Assembly (NCBI RefSeq): GCF_003286415.2 | Contig: NZ_CP043450.1 | Span: forward strand, 6,200,001 to 6,264,000 | Source: Mucilaginibacter rubeus | GTDB taxonomy: Bacteria; Bacteroidota; Bacteroidia; Sphingobacteriales; Sphingobacteriaceae | Length of the DNA stretch: 64,000 bases | Reading direction: 5' to 3' | Shown: one piece after another, positions 7,630-15,871 of the stretch | Layout of the letters: each line of letters begins with the position of its first letter | Position numbering within the stretch: position 1 is the stretch's first letter | Position numbers and translations under genes: made by a program | The notes under the pieces: generated by a model | Databases searched by the model: none | Told to the model about the DNA's origin: nothing | What the model saw: the letters and a program-made list of their open reading frames with translations, nothing else

Positions 7630-8481
7630 ATGCAATGGTTTGGCAGACGCGAAAGCGATAACGTTAATGATGAACGCGGCGGTGGTGGTGGCAGGTTAGC
7701 CATAGGTGGCGGGGTGCTTGGCCTTATAGCCGCTGCTATTTATTTTTTTACCGGGGTTGATCCTTCTGCTCTGCTTAACCAGGTGTCCACCAATCAGTCC
7801 GCCCGGCAGGAGCAAACAGCCAACAAAGGCCCCGAAGATGCCGGAAAGCATTTTGTACGTGTTGTTTTGGCCGATACTGAAGATATCTGGACAAAGCTGT
7901 TTAACGATATGGGCCGCACCTATGAAAAACCTCAGCTAACGTTATTTAATGACTATGTTGAGTCGGCCTGTGGGAGGGCCAGCTCTGCAAGCGGTCCGTT
8001 TTACTGCCCGGGTGATTCGCAGGTTTATATTGATCTTTCATTTTATGATGAACTTAAGAACCGTTTTGGCGCGGCGGGTGATTTTGCCCAGGCTTATGTG
8101 ATTGCGCATGAAGTTGGGCATCACGTGCAAAACCTATTGGGGATCTCGCAAAAAATGGATGCTGCACGATCAAGACTTAGCGGACGTGCATACAATAAAC
8201 TATCGGTAAAGCTGGAGTTACAAGCCGATTTTTATGCCGGCGTATGGGCACATTACGAAAAAAGCATGAAAAACGTGCTTGATAAAGGCGACATAGAAGA
8301 AGCCCTGAATGCCGCAAATGCCATTGGCGACGACCGGCTGCAAAAACAAGCCCAGGGGCATGTTGAGCCGGATAGCTTTACCCATGGAACCAGCGCCCAA
8401 CGGATGTACTGGTTTAAAAAAGGGTTCGAAACCGGGGATATTAACCAGGGGGACACATTTGGCAATGGAGATTTGGATTGA
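7630..8481 (+). CDS. Neutral zinc metallopeptidase (YpfJ family)
   Basis: The 283-residue protein starts M-Q-W-F-G-R-R-E-S-D-N-V, the conserved YpfJ start, then a Gly-rich stretch (residues 17-30) and one membrane segment (about 25-43). The zinc-binding HEVGH is at residues 160-164 in Y-V-I-A-H-E-V-G-H-H-V-Q-N, preceded by a C-x-n-Y-C-P-G-D-x-x-V/I-Y-I-D segment. L-E-L-Q-A-D-F-Y-A-G-V-W supplies the downstream Glu/Asp ligand region. The substrate is unknown. The start codon lies five bases after a palindromic repeat, so its promoter would have to be inside or upstream of that repeat. Confidence 0.93.
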   Translation: MQWFGRRESDNVNDERGGGGGRLAIGGGVLGLIAAAIYFFTGVDPSALLNQVSTNQSARQEQTANKGPEDAGKHFVRVVLADTEDIWTKLFNDMGRTYEKPQLTLFNDYVESACGRASSASGPFYCPGDSQVYIDLSFYDELKNRFGAAGDFAQAYVIAHEVGHHVQNLLGISQKMDAARSRLSGRAYNKLSVKLELQADFYAGVWAHYEKSMKNVLDKGDIEEALNAANAIGDDRLQKQAQGHVEPDSFTHGTSAQRMYWFKKGFETGDINQGDTFGNGDLD

Positions 8482-8536
8482 TTAGCCAATAGATATGTTG
8501 TGACGAAACGAAGCTTTGCAATAGCATGGCGCAGAG

Positions 8537-8566
8537 CATCAGGGTCCTCTCCGAGAGACCCTGATG
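8537..8566. repeat. Short perfect inverted repeat CATCAGGGTC
   Basis: Arms CATCAGGGTC (8537-8546) and GACCCTGATG (8557-8566) enclose ten bases. It lies past the zinc peptidase stop in the convergent spacer and has no T-tract, so it is more likely part of a dispersed repeat than a terminator. Confidence 0.55.
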
Positions 8567-8599
8567 GGACACGGATATAATAGCATCGCTTTATAATAA

Positions 8600-8636
8600 A
8601 AACGCGCCATTATGAGGATATCACAATAGCGCGTTT
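8600..8636. terminator. Weak bidirectional hairpin between convergent genes
   Basis: Arms AAACGCGC (8600-8607) and GCGCGTTT (8629-8636) flank a 21-base loop, with A-rich sequence on the left. It lies between the zinc peptidase and serS stops and could terminate either, but the large loop makes it weak. Confidence 0.4.
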
Positions 8637-8659
8637 CTGTTATTAGCTGATTAAAAAAC

Positions 8660-9931
8660 TTAATCAATCCACTCAAACTTGGTATAAGGCACAAGCACTT
8701 CCGGTACTTTAATGCCTTTTTCAGTCTGATTATTTTCTAACAGCGTAGCTACTATACGTGGCAAGGCCAGCGCGCTACCATTCAGCGTATGTGCCAACTG
8801 TGTTTTACCATCGGCATTACGGAAACGCAGTTTAAGCCTGTTGCTTTGAAAAGTTTCAAAGTTTGATACTGATGATACTTCCAGCCAGCGCTGTTGTGCA
8901 GCGCTCCAGGTTTCCATATCATAAGTTAAGGCAGAGCCAAAACCCATATCGCCACCACAAAGACGCAATACACGGTAAGGCAAACCTAATTTTTGCAACA
9001 ATCCTTGTACGTGACTGCTCATGAGTTCCAATATCTCGTATGATTTATCGGGATGAGCAATGGTTACAATCTCCACCTTATCAAACTGGTGTAAGCGGTT
9101 CAGGCCACGCACGTGCGCGCCATAAGAACCTGCTTCACGACGGAAACATGGGGTATGGCCACAGTTACGTACCGGTAACTGATCTTCTTTTAATATTACT
9201 TCGCGGTACAGGTTGGTAATAGGCACTTCAGCAGTAGGTATCAGGTACAGATTATCAACACCTACATGGTACATCTGCCCTTCTTTATCCGGCAATTGTG
9301 AAGTACCAAATCCTGATGCTTCATTCACCATTAATGGTACGCTTACTTCGCTGTAGCCCGCTTTTTCTGCTTCGTCAATAAAATAATTGATCAAAGCGCG
9401 TTGCAGCTTAGCACCTTTGTTTTTGTATACAGGGAATCCGGCTCCGGTTATTTTAACGCCCAGTTCAAAATCAATGAGGTTATATTTTGCTGCCAGCTCC
9501 CAATGCGGCAAAGCATCGGCAGGCAGTTCCGGTTTGTCACCGTTTTCCAAAACCACTTCGTTATCCTCAGGCGTAAGGCCTTTAGGTACCGAGCTGTGTG
9601 GCAAGTTAGGCAGCAATACTAATTTCTGATATAGTTCTTCTTCGGTAATGGTAAGCAGATCACCAAGTTTTTTGATTTCTTCTTTCCATGCACCTGTTTT
9701 ACCTTTAAGGCCTTCGGCTTCTTCTTTTTTACCGGCGCGCATCAACTCGCCAATTTGTTTTGCAGCTGCATTGGCCTCGGCCGAAACATTATCCATACTG
9801 GTTTGAGTGGAGCGACGTTTGTCGTCCAGTTCAATTATTTCATCAACCAGTTGGGGCTGTTTAAAATTTTTTACAGCCAAACGTTCCAAAACCTGTTCCC
9901 GGTTATCACGGATATAACTAACTTGCAGCAT
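8660..9931 (-). CDS. serS: Seryl-tRNA synthetase
   Basis: The 423-residue class II synthetase charges tRNA-Ser (and tRNA-Sec where present) with serine. The start is placed at MLQVSYIRDNREQVLERLAV, the conserved beginning of the N-terminal tRNA-binding coiled coil (about residues 30-100, rich in Glu/Lys/Ala). An upstream in-frame ATG would add 34 residues of Cys/Lys-rich text from a repetitive spacer. Motif 2 is seen in C-F-R-R-E-A-G-S-Y-G with G-L-N-R-L-H-Q-F-D-K-V-E, and motif 3 in L-N-G-S-A-L-A-L-P-R-I. Length is as expected. It is divergent from rsmI. Confidence 0.98.
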   Translation of the reverse strand: MLQVSYIRDNREQVLERLAVKNFKQPQLVDEIIELDDKRRSTQTSMDNVSAEANAAAKQIGELMRAGKKEEAEGLKGKTGAWKEEIKKLGDLLTITEEELYQKLVLLPNLPHSSVPKGLTPEDNEVVLENGDKPELPADALPHWELAAKYNLIDFELGVKITGAGFPVYKNKGAKLQRALINYFIDEAEKAGYSEVSVPLMVNEASGFGTSQLPDKEGQMYHVGVDNLYLIPTAEVPITNLYREVILKEDQLPVRNCGHTPCFRREAGSYGAHVRGLNRLHQFDKVEIVTIAHPDKSYEILELMSSHVQGLLQKLGLPYRVLRLCGGDMGFGSALTYDMETWSAAQQRWLEVSSVSNFETFQSNRLKLRFRNADGKTQLAHTLNGSALALPRIVATLLENNQTEKGIKVPEVLVPYTKFEWID

Positions 9932-10049
9932 TATTTTATTTTTTAGGCAAAGATATTTTTTAAGTAGCAGTTTTAAGTAGCAGCGGCAGTTTTTTTTAGA
10001 ACATAGCCTGATAACTGCAACTACCCACTGCAACTGCCACTAAAAACTC

Positions 10050-10781
10050 ATGAACCAAACACAAACAGGCAAACTATACTTAGTCCCCACCCCGATAGGT
10101 AATCTGGAGGATATGACCTTCAGGGCTATCCGGATACTAAAAGAGGTGGATCTGATACTGGCCGAGGATACCCGTACTTCCGCCCCGTTGTTGAAACACT
10201 TTGAGATCAATCAAAAAGTATTCGCGCATCATCAGCATAATGAGCACCAATCAAGTAACGAGATTGTTAAGTTTTTGCTGGAAGGTAAAAACATCGCGCT
10301 TATTTCGGACGCGGGTACGCCTGCTATTTCCGATCCGGGTTTTTTCCTGGTACGCGAGGCTTTAAAGTTTAACATCGCGGTAGAATGCCTTCCGGGAGCT
10401 ACGGCCTTTGTACCGGCCCTGGTCAACTCTGGTTTCCCGACAGATAAATTCTGTTTTGAAGGTTTTTTACCGCTGAAAAAAGGTCGCCAAACCAGGTACA
10501 AGTTTTTGGCCGAAGAAGAGCGCACCATCATACTATATGAATCGCCCCACCGTTTGTTAAAAACACTGGATGAGATGGCTACCTATTTTGGTGCCGACAG
10601 GCAGATCTCGGTATCGCGCGAGCTTACCAAAATGTTTGAAGAAACCGTACGGGGCACTGTTATCGAAGTAAAACAATACTTTGAAACCCACCCCATGAAA
10701 GGCGAATTCGTAATGTGCGTGGCCGGGGCAACTGCTAAACCTGCTAAAGGGAAATATGACAGGGACGAGGAGGAGGAATAG
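10050..10781 (+). CDS. rsmI: 16S rRNA (cytidine-1402-2'-O)-methyltransferase
   Basis: The 243-residue enzyme uses SAM to 2'-O-methylate C1402 of 16S rRNA in the decoding centre. Signature text is L-Y-L-V-P-T-P-I-G-N-L-E-D-M-T-F-R-A near residue 8, A-E-D-T-R-T-S at about 44, S-D-A-G-T-P-A-I-S-D-P-G near 90, and E-S-P-H-R-L at about 165. These are the tetrapyrrole-methylase-fold loops of RsmI. It ends in an acidic tail (D-R-D-E-E-E-E). It is followed by two palindromic repeats before lnt. Confidence 0.97.
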   Translation: MNQTQTGKLYLVPTPIGNLEDMTFRAIRILKEVDLILAEDTRTSAPLLKHFEINQKVFAHHQHNEHQSSNEIVKFLLEGKNIALISDAGTPAISDPGFFLVREALKFNIAVECLPGATAFVPALVNSGFPTDKFCFEGFLPLKKGRQTRYKFLAEEERTIILYESPHRLLKTLDEMATYFGADRQISVSRELTKMFEETVRGTVIEVKQYFETHPMKGEFVMCVAGATAKPAKGKYDRDEEEE

Positions 10782-10796
10782 CCGGTAAACACAACC

Positions 10797-10884
10797 ATGT
10801 CATTGCGAGCGAAGCGTGGCAATCGCACGGAGGCAGAACCGCTCTGTATAGCATGCGATTGCCACGCTTCGCTCGCAATGACAT
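10797..10884. repeat. GTCATTGCGAG-family palindrome, copy 1
   Basis: A perfect 31-bp arm starting ATGTCATTGCGAGCGAAGCG pairs with 10854-10884 around a 26-bp centre containing CCGCTCTGTATAG. It is one of eight copies in this window (also 10911, 45815, 46551, 53951, 55141, 59188 and 60702). Confidence 0.92.
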
Positions 10885-10910
10885 ATTTTAATATAACTAA
10901 ATAAAAATCC

Positions 10911-10990
10911 GTCATTGCGAGGAACGAAGCAATCCCAAACCTTGCAGAGCTGTCATGCTCATCGGGGATTGCTTCGTTCCTCGCAATGAC
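10911..10990. repeat. GTCATTGCGAG-family palindrome, copy 2
   Basis: Perfect 26-bp arms (10911-10936 and 10965-10990) start GTCATTGCGAGGAACGAAGC. It follows copy 1 after 26 bases, so the rsmI-lnt spacer is almost entirely two palindromes. Confidence 0.92.
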
Positions 10991-11010
10991 GCATGTGAAT
11001 ATCACTCTAC

Positions 11011-12645
11011 ATGAAAAAAAACCTACCATTAGCCATACTATCGGGCTTGCTTTTGTGGATAGCCTGGCCGCCTACTCCTTATACTACCTTTTTACTTTTC
11101 ATTGGCTTTGTGCCTATGCTGCTGGCTGTCGAAAACATCATTAATGATGATAAGCCTAAAAAAGGCAGGCGGGTATTTAATGTAACTTTTATTGGCTTTT
11201 TTATCTGGAACTCATTATCTGTTTACTGGGTTTATAACGCGCTTAAAATAGTGGGCGAGCTTGTAGCTGTTCCTATCACGCTCATCCCCTATTCGCTTGG
11301 GCCCTTGTTGATGGCAGCTGCCTTCTGGTTATATTACCGGTTAAGGCTGGTCGCGCCCCGTTGGGTAGCGCTCATTGGCCTGGTTTGTTTCTGGATCGGG
11401 TACGAATATCTACATCAAAGCTGGGACCTTTATTTTCCGTGGATGACACTCGGCAATGGCTTTGCCGTAGCGCATCAGTGGATACAATGGTATGAATACA
11501 CAGGTGTATACGGAGGTACTGTATGGATTTGGGCTGCCAATATCCTGGCCTTTTTAATTTACATTGGCTTCCGCGAAGCTCAGACAAAAAAAAACCGAAT
11601 GGCATTGTCCGGAGCTTTGCTGATTGTTATCATAGCTCCTATCGGCTATTCATTATCTGTTTACAGCAATTATGTTGAGGAAGTAAACCCTTCAAATATT
11701 GTTGTTGCCCAGCCCAATATCGATCCTTATGAGAAGGATGGCACCATTCCTCCTGCTTTGCAGGTTGATATCCTCATCCACCTTTCCAGGCAGGTAGCAC
11801 AACCCAATACCGAGTTTTTTATCTGGCCGGAAACAGCTATCCCTGCGCCTGTTTATATTAATGAAGAACAGATAGGCCAAAACACTTTCATCAAGCAAGC
11901 CCAATTCTTTTTACGCAAATATCCGAATGGCAACCTGGTTACCGGTGCCGAAACATACAGGCTTTATAACAACAGGGCTACCCCAACAGCTATACCTTCA
12001 CCATTTGGCGGCGACCAGTTTGCTGATTTTTACAGCACAGCGCTTAACTTAGAGAATGGCGACAGGATCCAAACCTATCATAAATCGCGCTTTGTGCCCG
12101 GGGCCGAATCCATGCCTTTTGGCGAAGCGCTCTCATTCCTGAAACCTGTATTTGAGCATTTAGGTGGTGCTACCGGTAACTATGCTCCCGACAAAGACGC
12201 GAAAGTGCTTTACTCGCAAAGCGGCATCGGCGTTGATCCCGTTATCTGCTACGAATCGATATGGGGAGGCTATATTGCCCGCTCCGTTAAAAAAGGGGCA
12301 CAATTTATCGCCATTATCACCAATGATGGCTGGTGGGAAAACACGTCGGGTAAAGACCAGCATTTACAATACGCCAAACTTCGAGCTATTGAAACACGAC
12401 GTTGGGTTTGTCAATCGGCAAATACCGGTATCTCCGGCTTCATCAATCAACGCGGAGATGTTGTTAAACATACCGAATGGTGGACCAAAACGGCCATCAA
12501 ACAAGATATTAACCTTAACAGCGAACTTACCTTTTACGTTAAACACGGCGATTACATACCGCAAGCAGGTAGCATACTGGCAGGAATTGGAATGATATTT
12601 TTACTGGGGATGAGATTGAGGAAAAAACAGACGCTAACCGCTTAA
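11011..12645 (+). CDS. lnt: Apolipoprotein N-acyltransferase
   Basis: The 544-residue inner-membrane enzyme N-acylates the diacylglyceryl-Cys of lipoproteins, the last step of their maturation. About six to seven membrane segments fill residues 5-220, followed by the periplasmic nitrilase domain. The catalytic triad is visible as Glu274 (I-W-P-E-T-A-I-P), Lys358 (Y-H-K-S-R-F-V-P-G-A-E) and Cys413 (P-V-I-C-Y-E-S-I-W-G). A last membrane segment is at about 515-535. Several lipoproteins in this window would be its substrates. Its stop overlaps that of the convergent TetR gene by four bases. Confidence 0.97.
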   Translation: MKKNLPLAILSGLLLWIAWPPTPYTTFLLFIGFVPMLLAVENIINDDKPKKGRRVFNVTFIGFFIWNSLSVYWVYNALKIVGELVAVPITLIPYSLGPLLMAAAFWLYYRLRLVAPRWVALIGLVCFWIGYEYLHQSWDLYFPWMTLGNGFAVAHQWIQWYEYTGVYGGTVWIWAANILAFLIYIGFREAQTKKNRMALSGALLIVIIAPIGYSLSVYSNYVEEVNPSNIVVAQPNIDPYEKDGTIPPALQVDILIHLSRQVAQPNTEFFIWPETAIPAPVYINEEQIGQNTFIKQAQFFLRKYPNGNLVTGAETYRLYNNRATPTAIPSPFGGDQFADFYSTALNLENGDRIQTYHKSRFVPGAESMPFGEALSFLKPVFEHLGGATGNYAPDKDAKVLYSQSGIGVDPVICYESIWGGYIARSVKKGAQFIAIITNDGWWENTSGKDQHLQYAKLRAIETRRWVCQSANTGISGFINQRGDVVKHTEWWTKTAIKQDINLNSELTFYVKHGDYIPQAGSILAGIGMIFLLGMRLRKKQTLTA

Positions 12646-13223
12646 TCAAGTACCGACAGGGTCGTTTTTATAATATCATCAAAAAATGCCTTGTCGGCAG
12701 TTGCCTTGGCCGATACCTGCATGCCACGCACGGCGTTAATGATAAACCGGGCCAGCGCCAGGGCATCCTGACGGTTATGGATCTCGCCGCTGTCCTGCCC
12801 TTTTTTTACGGCAAGGTAAACGGCCTTTTCAAACTGCTGCTCGTTGCGGCATATCATCTCCTTTACCTCGGCATCATGCGCGGCAAGTTCAATTTCGGCG
12901 TTTACCATGAAGCAGCCTTTGCGCTGTTCGTCATTTAACAAATCGCGCGTGGTGAGCTCCAAAAGTTTTTTTATCGCTTCTTTGGCCGATGCTTCATCTT
13001 TTATGATGCTGCACATCTGGTCGCCCCCCGACTTTTGATAACTATCCAAAGCTTTAATATATAAAGCATGCTTATCGCCAAAGGTATCGTACAAACTGGA
13101 ACGACTTATACCCAAACCTTCCACCAGGTCCTGCATAGACGTGCCATTGTAGCCTTTATGCCAAAAAATGCAAACGGCCTTGCTCAGTACCTCGGCTTCA
13201 TCAAAATCTTTACTTCGTGCCAT
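12642..13223 (-). CDS. TetR/AcrR-family transcriptional repressor
   Basis: The 193-residue regulator has the TetR helix-turn-helix at about residues 24-47 (S-M-Q-D-L-V-E-G-L-G-I-S-R-S-S-L-Y-D-T-F-G-D-K) and a helical ligand-binding domain with Cys residues in the middle (M-V-N-A-E-I-E-L-A and M-I-C-R-N-E-Q-Q-F). It lies downstream of the short-chain dehydrogenase on the same strand, with a 262-bp spacer between them. Family members of this sort commonly repress an adjacent oxidoreductase. Two candidate operators lie upstream of the dehydrogenase. Confidence 0.9.
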   Translation of the reverse strand: MARSKDFDEAEVLSKAVCIFWHKGYNGTSMQDLVEGLGISRSSLYDTFGDKHALYIKALDSYQKSGGDQMCSIIKDEASAKEAIKKLLELTTRDLLNDEQRKGCFMVNAEIELAAHDAEVKEMICRNEQQFEKAVYLAVKKGQDSGEIHNRQDALALARFIINAVRGMQVSAKATADKAFFDDIIKTTLSVLD

Positions 13224-13307
13224 AACAGAAAAGCTTTACCCGTTTGTGGGCAAAGCTATTCATTTTTAATTAATTGTTAATGTTGTCTGTAGCTTACAGC
13301 CCATCAA

Positions 13308-13476
13308 ACTTCAGGAGGCACCTACGGAGCCCAAAATATGCATCTAATTTGCTATACGTTATCCCTCCGGGGTATTTTCTATATGTTTTAGAACTCCGTT
13401 AGGAGTATCGTGTTTATAGCTATTTTATAAAATAAATTCTGGGGCTACGCAGGAGCCTCGTTCCGCATCCTATTTA
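13308..13476. repeat. Repeat-like AT-rich spacer with CTCCGT/GGAGC motifs
   Basis: The 262-bp gap 13224-13485 has no gene. Motifs of the type CTACGGAGCC, CCCTCCGGGG, CTCCGTTAGGAG and CTACGCAGGAGCCTC recur at 30-60 bp steps, giving the appearance of a degenerate dispersed element. No second copy was found in the window, so the call is tentative. Confidence 0.35.
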
Positions 13477-13485
13477 TAAGCCTAA

Positions 13486-14235
13486 TTATCTTACACCGCC
13501 GCTGGCAATGATAATTTCGCCGGTTAACCAGCGAGAGTCGTCAGAAGCCAGGAACACGGCAACTGGAGCGATATCATCCGGCTGACCAATACGGCCAAGC
13601 GGTGTAGTTTTCTCTATCTCTATCTGGAAATCGCTACCTATAAAGCCTGCAGTGTGCGTTCCTTCAGTTTCAACCATACCGGGATTGATAGCGTTTACGC
13701 GGATTTTTTTGGGACCAAGTTCTTTAGATAATACCTGTGTGATAGAATCAACAGCGCCTTTGGTACCTGTATAAATAGCGCTTTGCGGCGGAGTGATACG
13801 GGTTACAGTCGAGCTTACGTTAATTATACTGCCACCTTTATCGCCAAAGCTGTTAACCGCGGCTTGTGATGCAAGTAATAAACCAAGCACATTGGTATTA
13901 AACTGGCGGTGAAACTCATCTTCAGTAACTGCTTCTATCGGTGTAAATTGATATACACCTGCGTTGTTTACCAAAACGTCAACGCCACCAAAAGCTTCCT
14001 GGGTTTCCGCAAAAAGGCGATCAACATCTGCTTTTACTGCTACGCTACCTTGTACCGCGATGGCTTTGCCACCATTTGCTGTGATTTCAGCAACCACTTT
14101 ATCAGCACCTGTTTTGTCTGATGCATAATTTACCACTACTGCTGCACCTTCTGAAGCCAGGCTTTTAGCTATGCCTGCGCCAATACCTTTTGATGCCCCT
14201 GTTACAACTGCAACTTTGTTCTCTAATTTTTTCAT
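13486..14235 (-). CDS. Short-chain dehydrogenase/reductase (FabG-like)
   Basis: The 249-residue classical SDR binds NAD(P)H through T-G-A-S-K-G-I-G at residues 12-19; N-N-A-G and D-V-L-V-N are present near 85-90. The active site is a Ser in I-I-N-V-S-S-T with Tyr and Lys in Y-T-G-T-K. The C-terminus W-L-T-G-E-I-I-I-A-S-G-G-V-R is that of glucose-dehydrogenase/FabG-type enzymes. Substrate cannot be read. It is probably controlled by the adjacent TetR protein rather than being the housekeeping FabG, because no fatty-acid genes surround it. Confidence 0.92.
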   Translation of the reverse strand: MKKLENKVAVVTGASKGIGAGIAKSLASEGAAVVVNYASDKTGADKVVAEITANGGKAIAVQGSVAVKADVDRLFAETQEAFGGVDVLVNNAGVYQFTPIEAVTEDEFHRQFNTNVLGLLLASQAAVNSFGDKGGSIINVSSTVTRITPPQSAIYTGTKGAVDSITQVLSKELGPKKIRVNAINPGMVETEGTHTAGFIGSDFQIEIEKTTPLGRIGQPDDIAPVAVFLASDDSRWLTGEIIIASGGVR

Positions 14236-14254
14236 TTTCTGGAAGATTAATTTT

Positions 14255-14310
14255 ATTTTGGATCAATCGTTCCGTAAAGGTAAATCCATTTTGGAATAAA
14301 CGTTCCGTAA
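14255..14310 (-). promoter_or_regulatory. Two direct-repeat operator candidates for the TetR regulator
   Basis: Two 23-bp units at 14255-14277 and 14288-14310 share ATTTTGGA, then three variable bases, A(T/A)CGTTCCGTAA. Each contains GGA...TTCC half-sites in the style of TetR-family operators. They sit 20-75 bases upstream of the dehydrogenase start, with a 33-bp period, or about three helical turns. Confidence 0.6.
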
Positions 14311-14385
14311 TTATTTTTTATTAGGCTGGGATGACAAAAGCACCTTATGTTTTTTGGACTAAAAAACGGACAGTTAAATAAAGAA

Positions 14386-14541
14386 TGTCATTTCGAAAGA
14401 GCCCATTGGGCATAGAGCGCCGGTGGCGAAAGAGAAATCTTATACGCCCTGTATATCCATCATTCATGCTTTAAAGGCGAGCGTATAAGATTTCTCCTCA
14501 CTCCCTGCGCTTTTCCATCCCACTGTTCGTTCGAAATGACA
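14386..14541. repeat. TGTCATTTCGAA-family palindromic element
   Basis: Outer arms TGTCATTTCGAA (14386-14397) and its complement (14530-14541), and inner arms AGAAATCTTATACGC (14433-14447) with complement 14481-14495. It occupies the gene-free gap 14311-14586 between the dehydrogenase and the BadF-type kinase. Confidence 0.85.
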
Positions 14542-14586
14542 AACGGGGTTATTGGTTTGCAATAAAGATGCTCTGTATGAAAAACC

Positions 14587-15453
14587 CTACTCCTCAGTAG
14601 CCATTTCATTGCGCTTGAGCACAAAAGCCATCAGATCGTTGATTGGCTGCTTGATGATCTTGCCGGTTTTTACTCCATGCAGCGTGCAAAGCGCGGTTAA
14701 TTCATCGGCAAAAGAGTAGGCTATGGAACCTACAAAATGACATTTGTATTTATGGTACTCGGGGTATGATTTAATGTTGCTCTCAATAAATTCTACCAGA
14801 CCATCAACCAGCATGGAGTGGCCATATTCGGTTTCCTTGATCTCGCTTACAAACTTACTGAACGATGCCAGATAAGTGTTGGCATTAGGTTTCTGGTATA
14901 CATTTTTGATCACGATTTCCTTATTCAGGTGATAAGCCTTATCAAATTTTTGGCTGATCTCATGCGGCATATTGCCGTATAAAAAATCGGTGATCAGTTT
15001 TTTGCCGAACCAGGTACCTGAACCTTCATCGCCCAAAACAAAGCCAAGGCCGTGCTGGCCATCGTAGATATCTTCGCCGTCAAAAAAGGAAATATTACTG
15101 CCGGTACCTAACACACAGCAGATACCCTTTTCATGGCCGCAGGTTGCATAGGCGCATCCCAGCAAATCGCTGTCGACACTAATATATGCTTTGCCAAAAT
15201 GCTGGCTTAGGGCATTAGATACAACCTCATGCCTATCCGGGCTGCTGCAACCAGCGCCAAAAAAGTATACTTCAGAAATTTCGGCCGCAAACGCTACCAT
15301 TTCAGGTGCCTGTTCAAGAATAATACGGGCAATCTCCTTTTCGGTTAAAAAATAAGGGTTTAACCCGGCTGTAAGGAACGAGCGGGTTTCCTGGTCTGAA
15401 ACGGTCAGCAGCCAGTCGGTTTTTGATGACCCGCTATCTGCAACTAATATCAT
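14587..15453 (-). CDS. BadF/BadG-type kinase, likely N-acetylglucosamine or amino-sugar kinase
   Basis: The 288-residue ASKHA-fold kinase starts M-I-L-V-A-D-S-G-S-S-K-T-D-W-L-L (phosphate-1 loop). Further motifs are F-F-G-A-G-C-S-S-P, V-L-G-T-G-S-N-I-S (phosphate 2) and G-F-V-L-G-D-E-G-S-G-T-W-F-G. This pattern is that of the Bacteroidota N-acetylglucosamine-kinase-like BadF group. The start is taken at the ATG in the ATGA overlap with the upstream response regulator; a TTG two codons earlier is possible. Translational coupling to a response regulator is unusual for a sugar kinase. A role in cell-wall amino-sugar recycling is family inference. Confidence 0.85.
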   Translation of the reverse strand: MILVADSGSSKTDWLLTVSDQETRSFLTAGLNPYFLTEKEIARIILEQAPEMVAFAAEISEVYFFGAGCSSPDRHEVVSNALSQHFGKAYISVDSDLLGCAYATCGHEKGICCVLGTGSNISFFDGEDIYDGQHGLGFVLGDEGSGTWFGKKLITDFLYGNMPHEISQKFDKAYHLNKEIVIKNVYQKPNANTYLASFSKFVSEIKETEYGHSMLVDGLVEFIESNIKSYPEYHKYKCHFVGSIAYSFADELTALCTLHGVKTGKIIKQPINDLMAFVLKRNEMATEE

Positions 15454-15830
15454 TGACAAATTTCTTCGAGCACTTTAACGGTAAGTGGTTTATGAATAAA
15501 CTGAGTAATATGCTTATTATCACTTGACTGCTTCATATCTGTAGGATCAAGCGATGACGATAACATATATATTTTAATTCCTTTTTTAGCTATTTCTAAC
15601 CCATCATATTCGTGCAGAAATTCAAAACCGCTCATCATTGGCATCCTGATATCTAAAAAAATAACGTCGGGATCTACCGATCCGTCCCTTAATGATTCAA
15701 TGGCCTCCATCGGCGACTGACGCACAATGATGTTCTCGGCAAAATTACTGCTCTCTAAAACCCGCCGCGTTATGAAGTTATCAATGTAGTTATCATCAAT
15801 AAGCAGGCAGGTTTTAAAAGGGGTAGTCAT
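15450..15830 (-). CDS. Single-domain response regulator (CheY-like)
   Basis: A 126-residue receiver domain with no output domain. Acidic pocket Asp12-Asp13, phospho-acceptor Asp60 in V-I-F-L-D-I-R-M-P, a Ser-rich S-S-S region on strand 4 and the conserved Lys in F-I-H-K-P-L-T near 113. It ends in the ATGA overlap with the kinase and starts 41 bases after the TolC-like gene, so it may be read from the efflux operon. No histidine kinase is adjacent; stand-alone receivers of this class in Bacteroidota are often phosphorylated by orphan hybrid kinases. Confidence 0.93.
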   Translation of the reverse strand: MTTPFKTCLLIDDNYIDNFITRRVLESSNFAENIIVRQSPMEAIESLRDGSVDPDVIFLDIRMPMMSGFEFLHEYDGLEIAKKGIKIYMLSSSLDPTDMKQSSDNKHITQFIHKPLTVKVLEEICQ

Positions 15831-15871
15831 ATCTCAAAAGTAGGCTTTTAAACCTATTTTTAAAATATTTT

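Noticed and set aside
10583..11029. Minus-strand frame of 148 codons over the rsmI end and spacer
   Set aside because: Its text derives from the two GTCATTGCGAG palindromes (repeated I-A-S-F-L-A-M-T type strings) and the antisense of rsmI.
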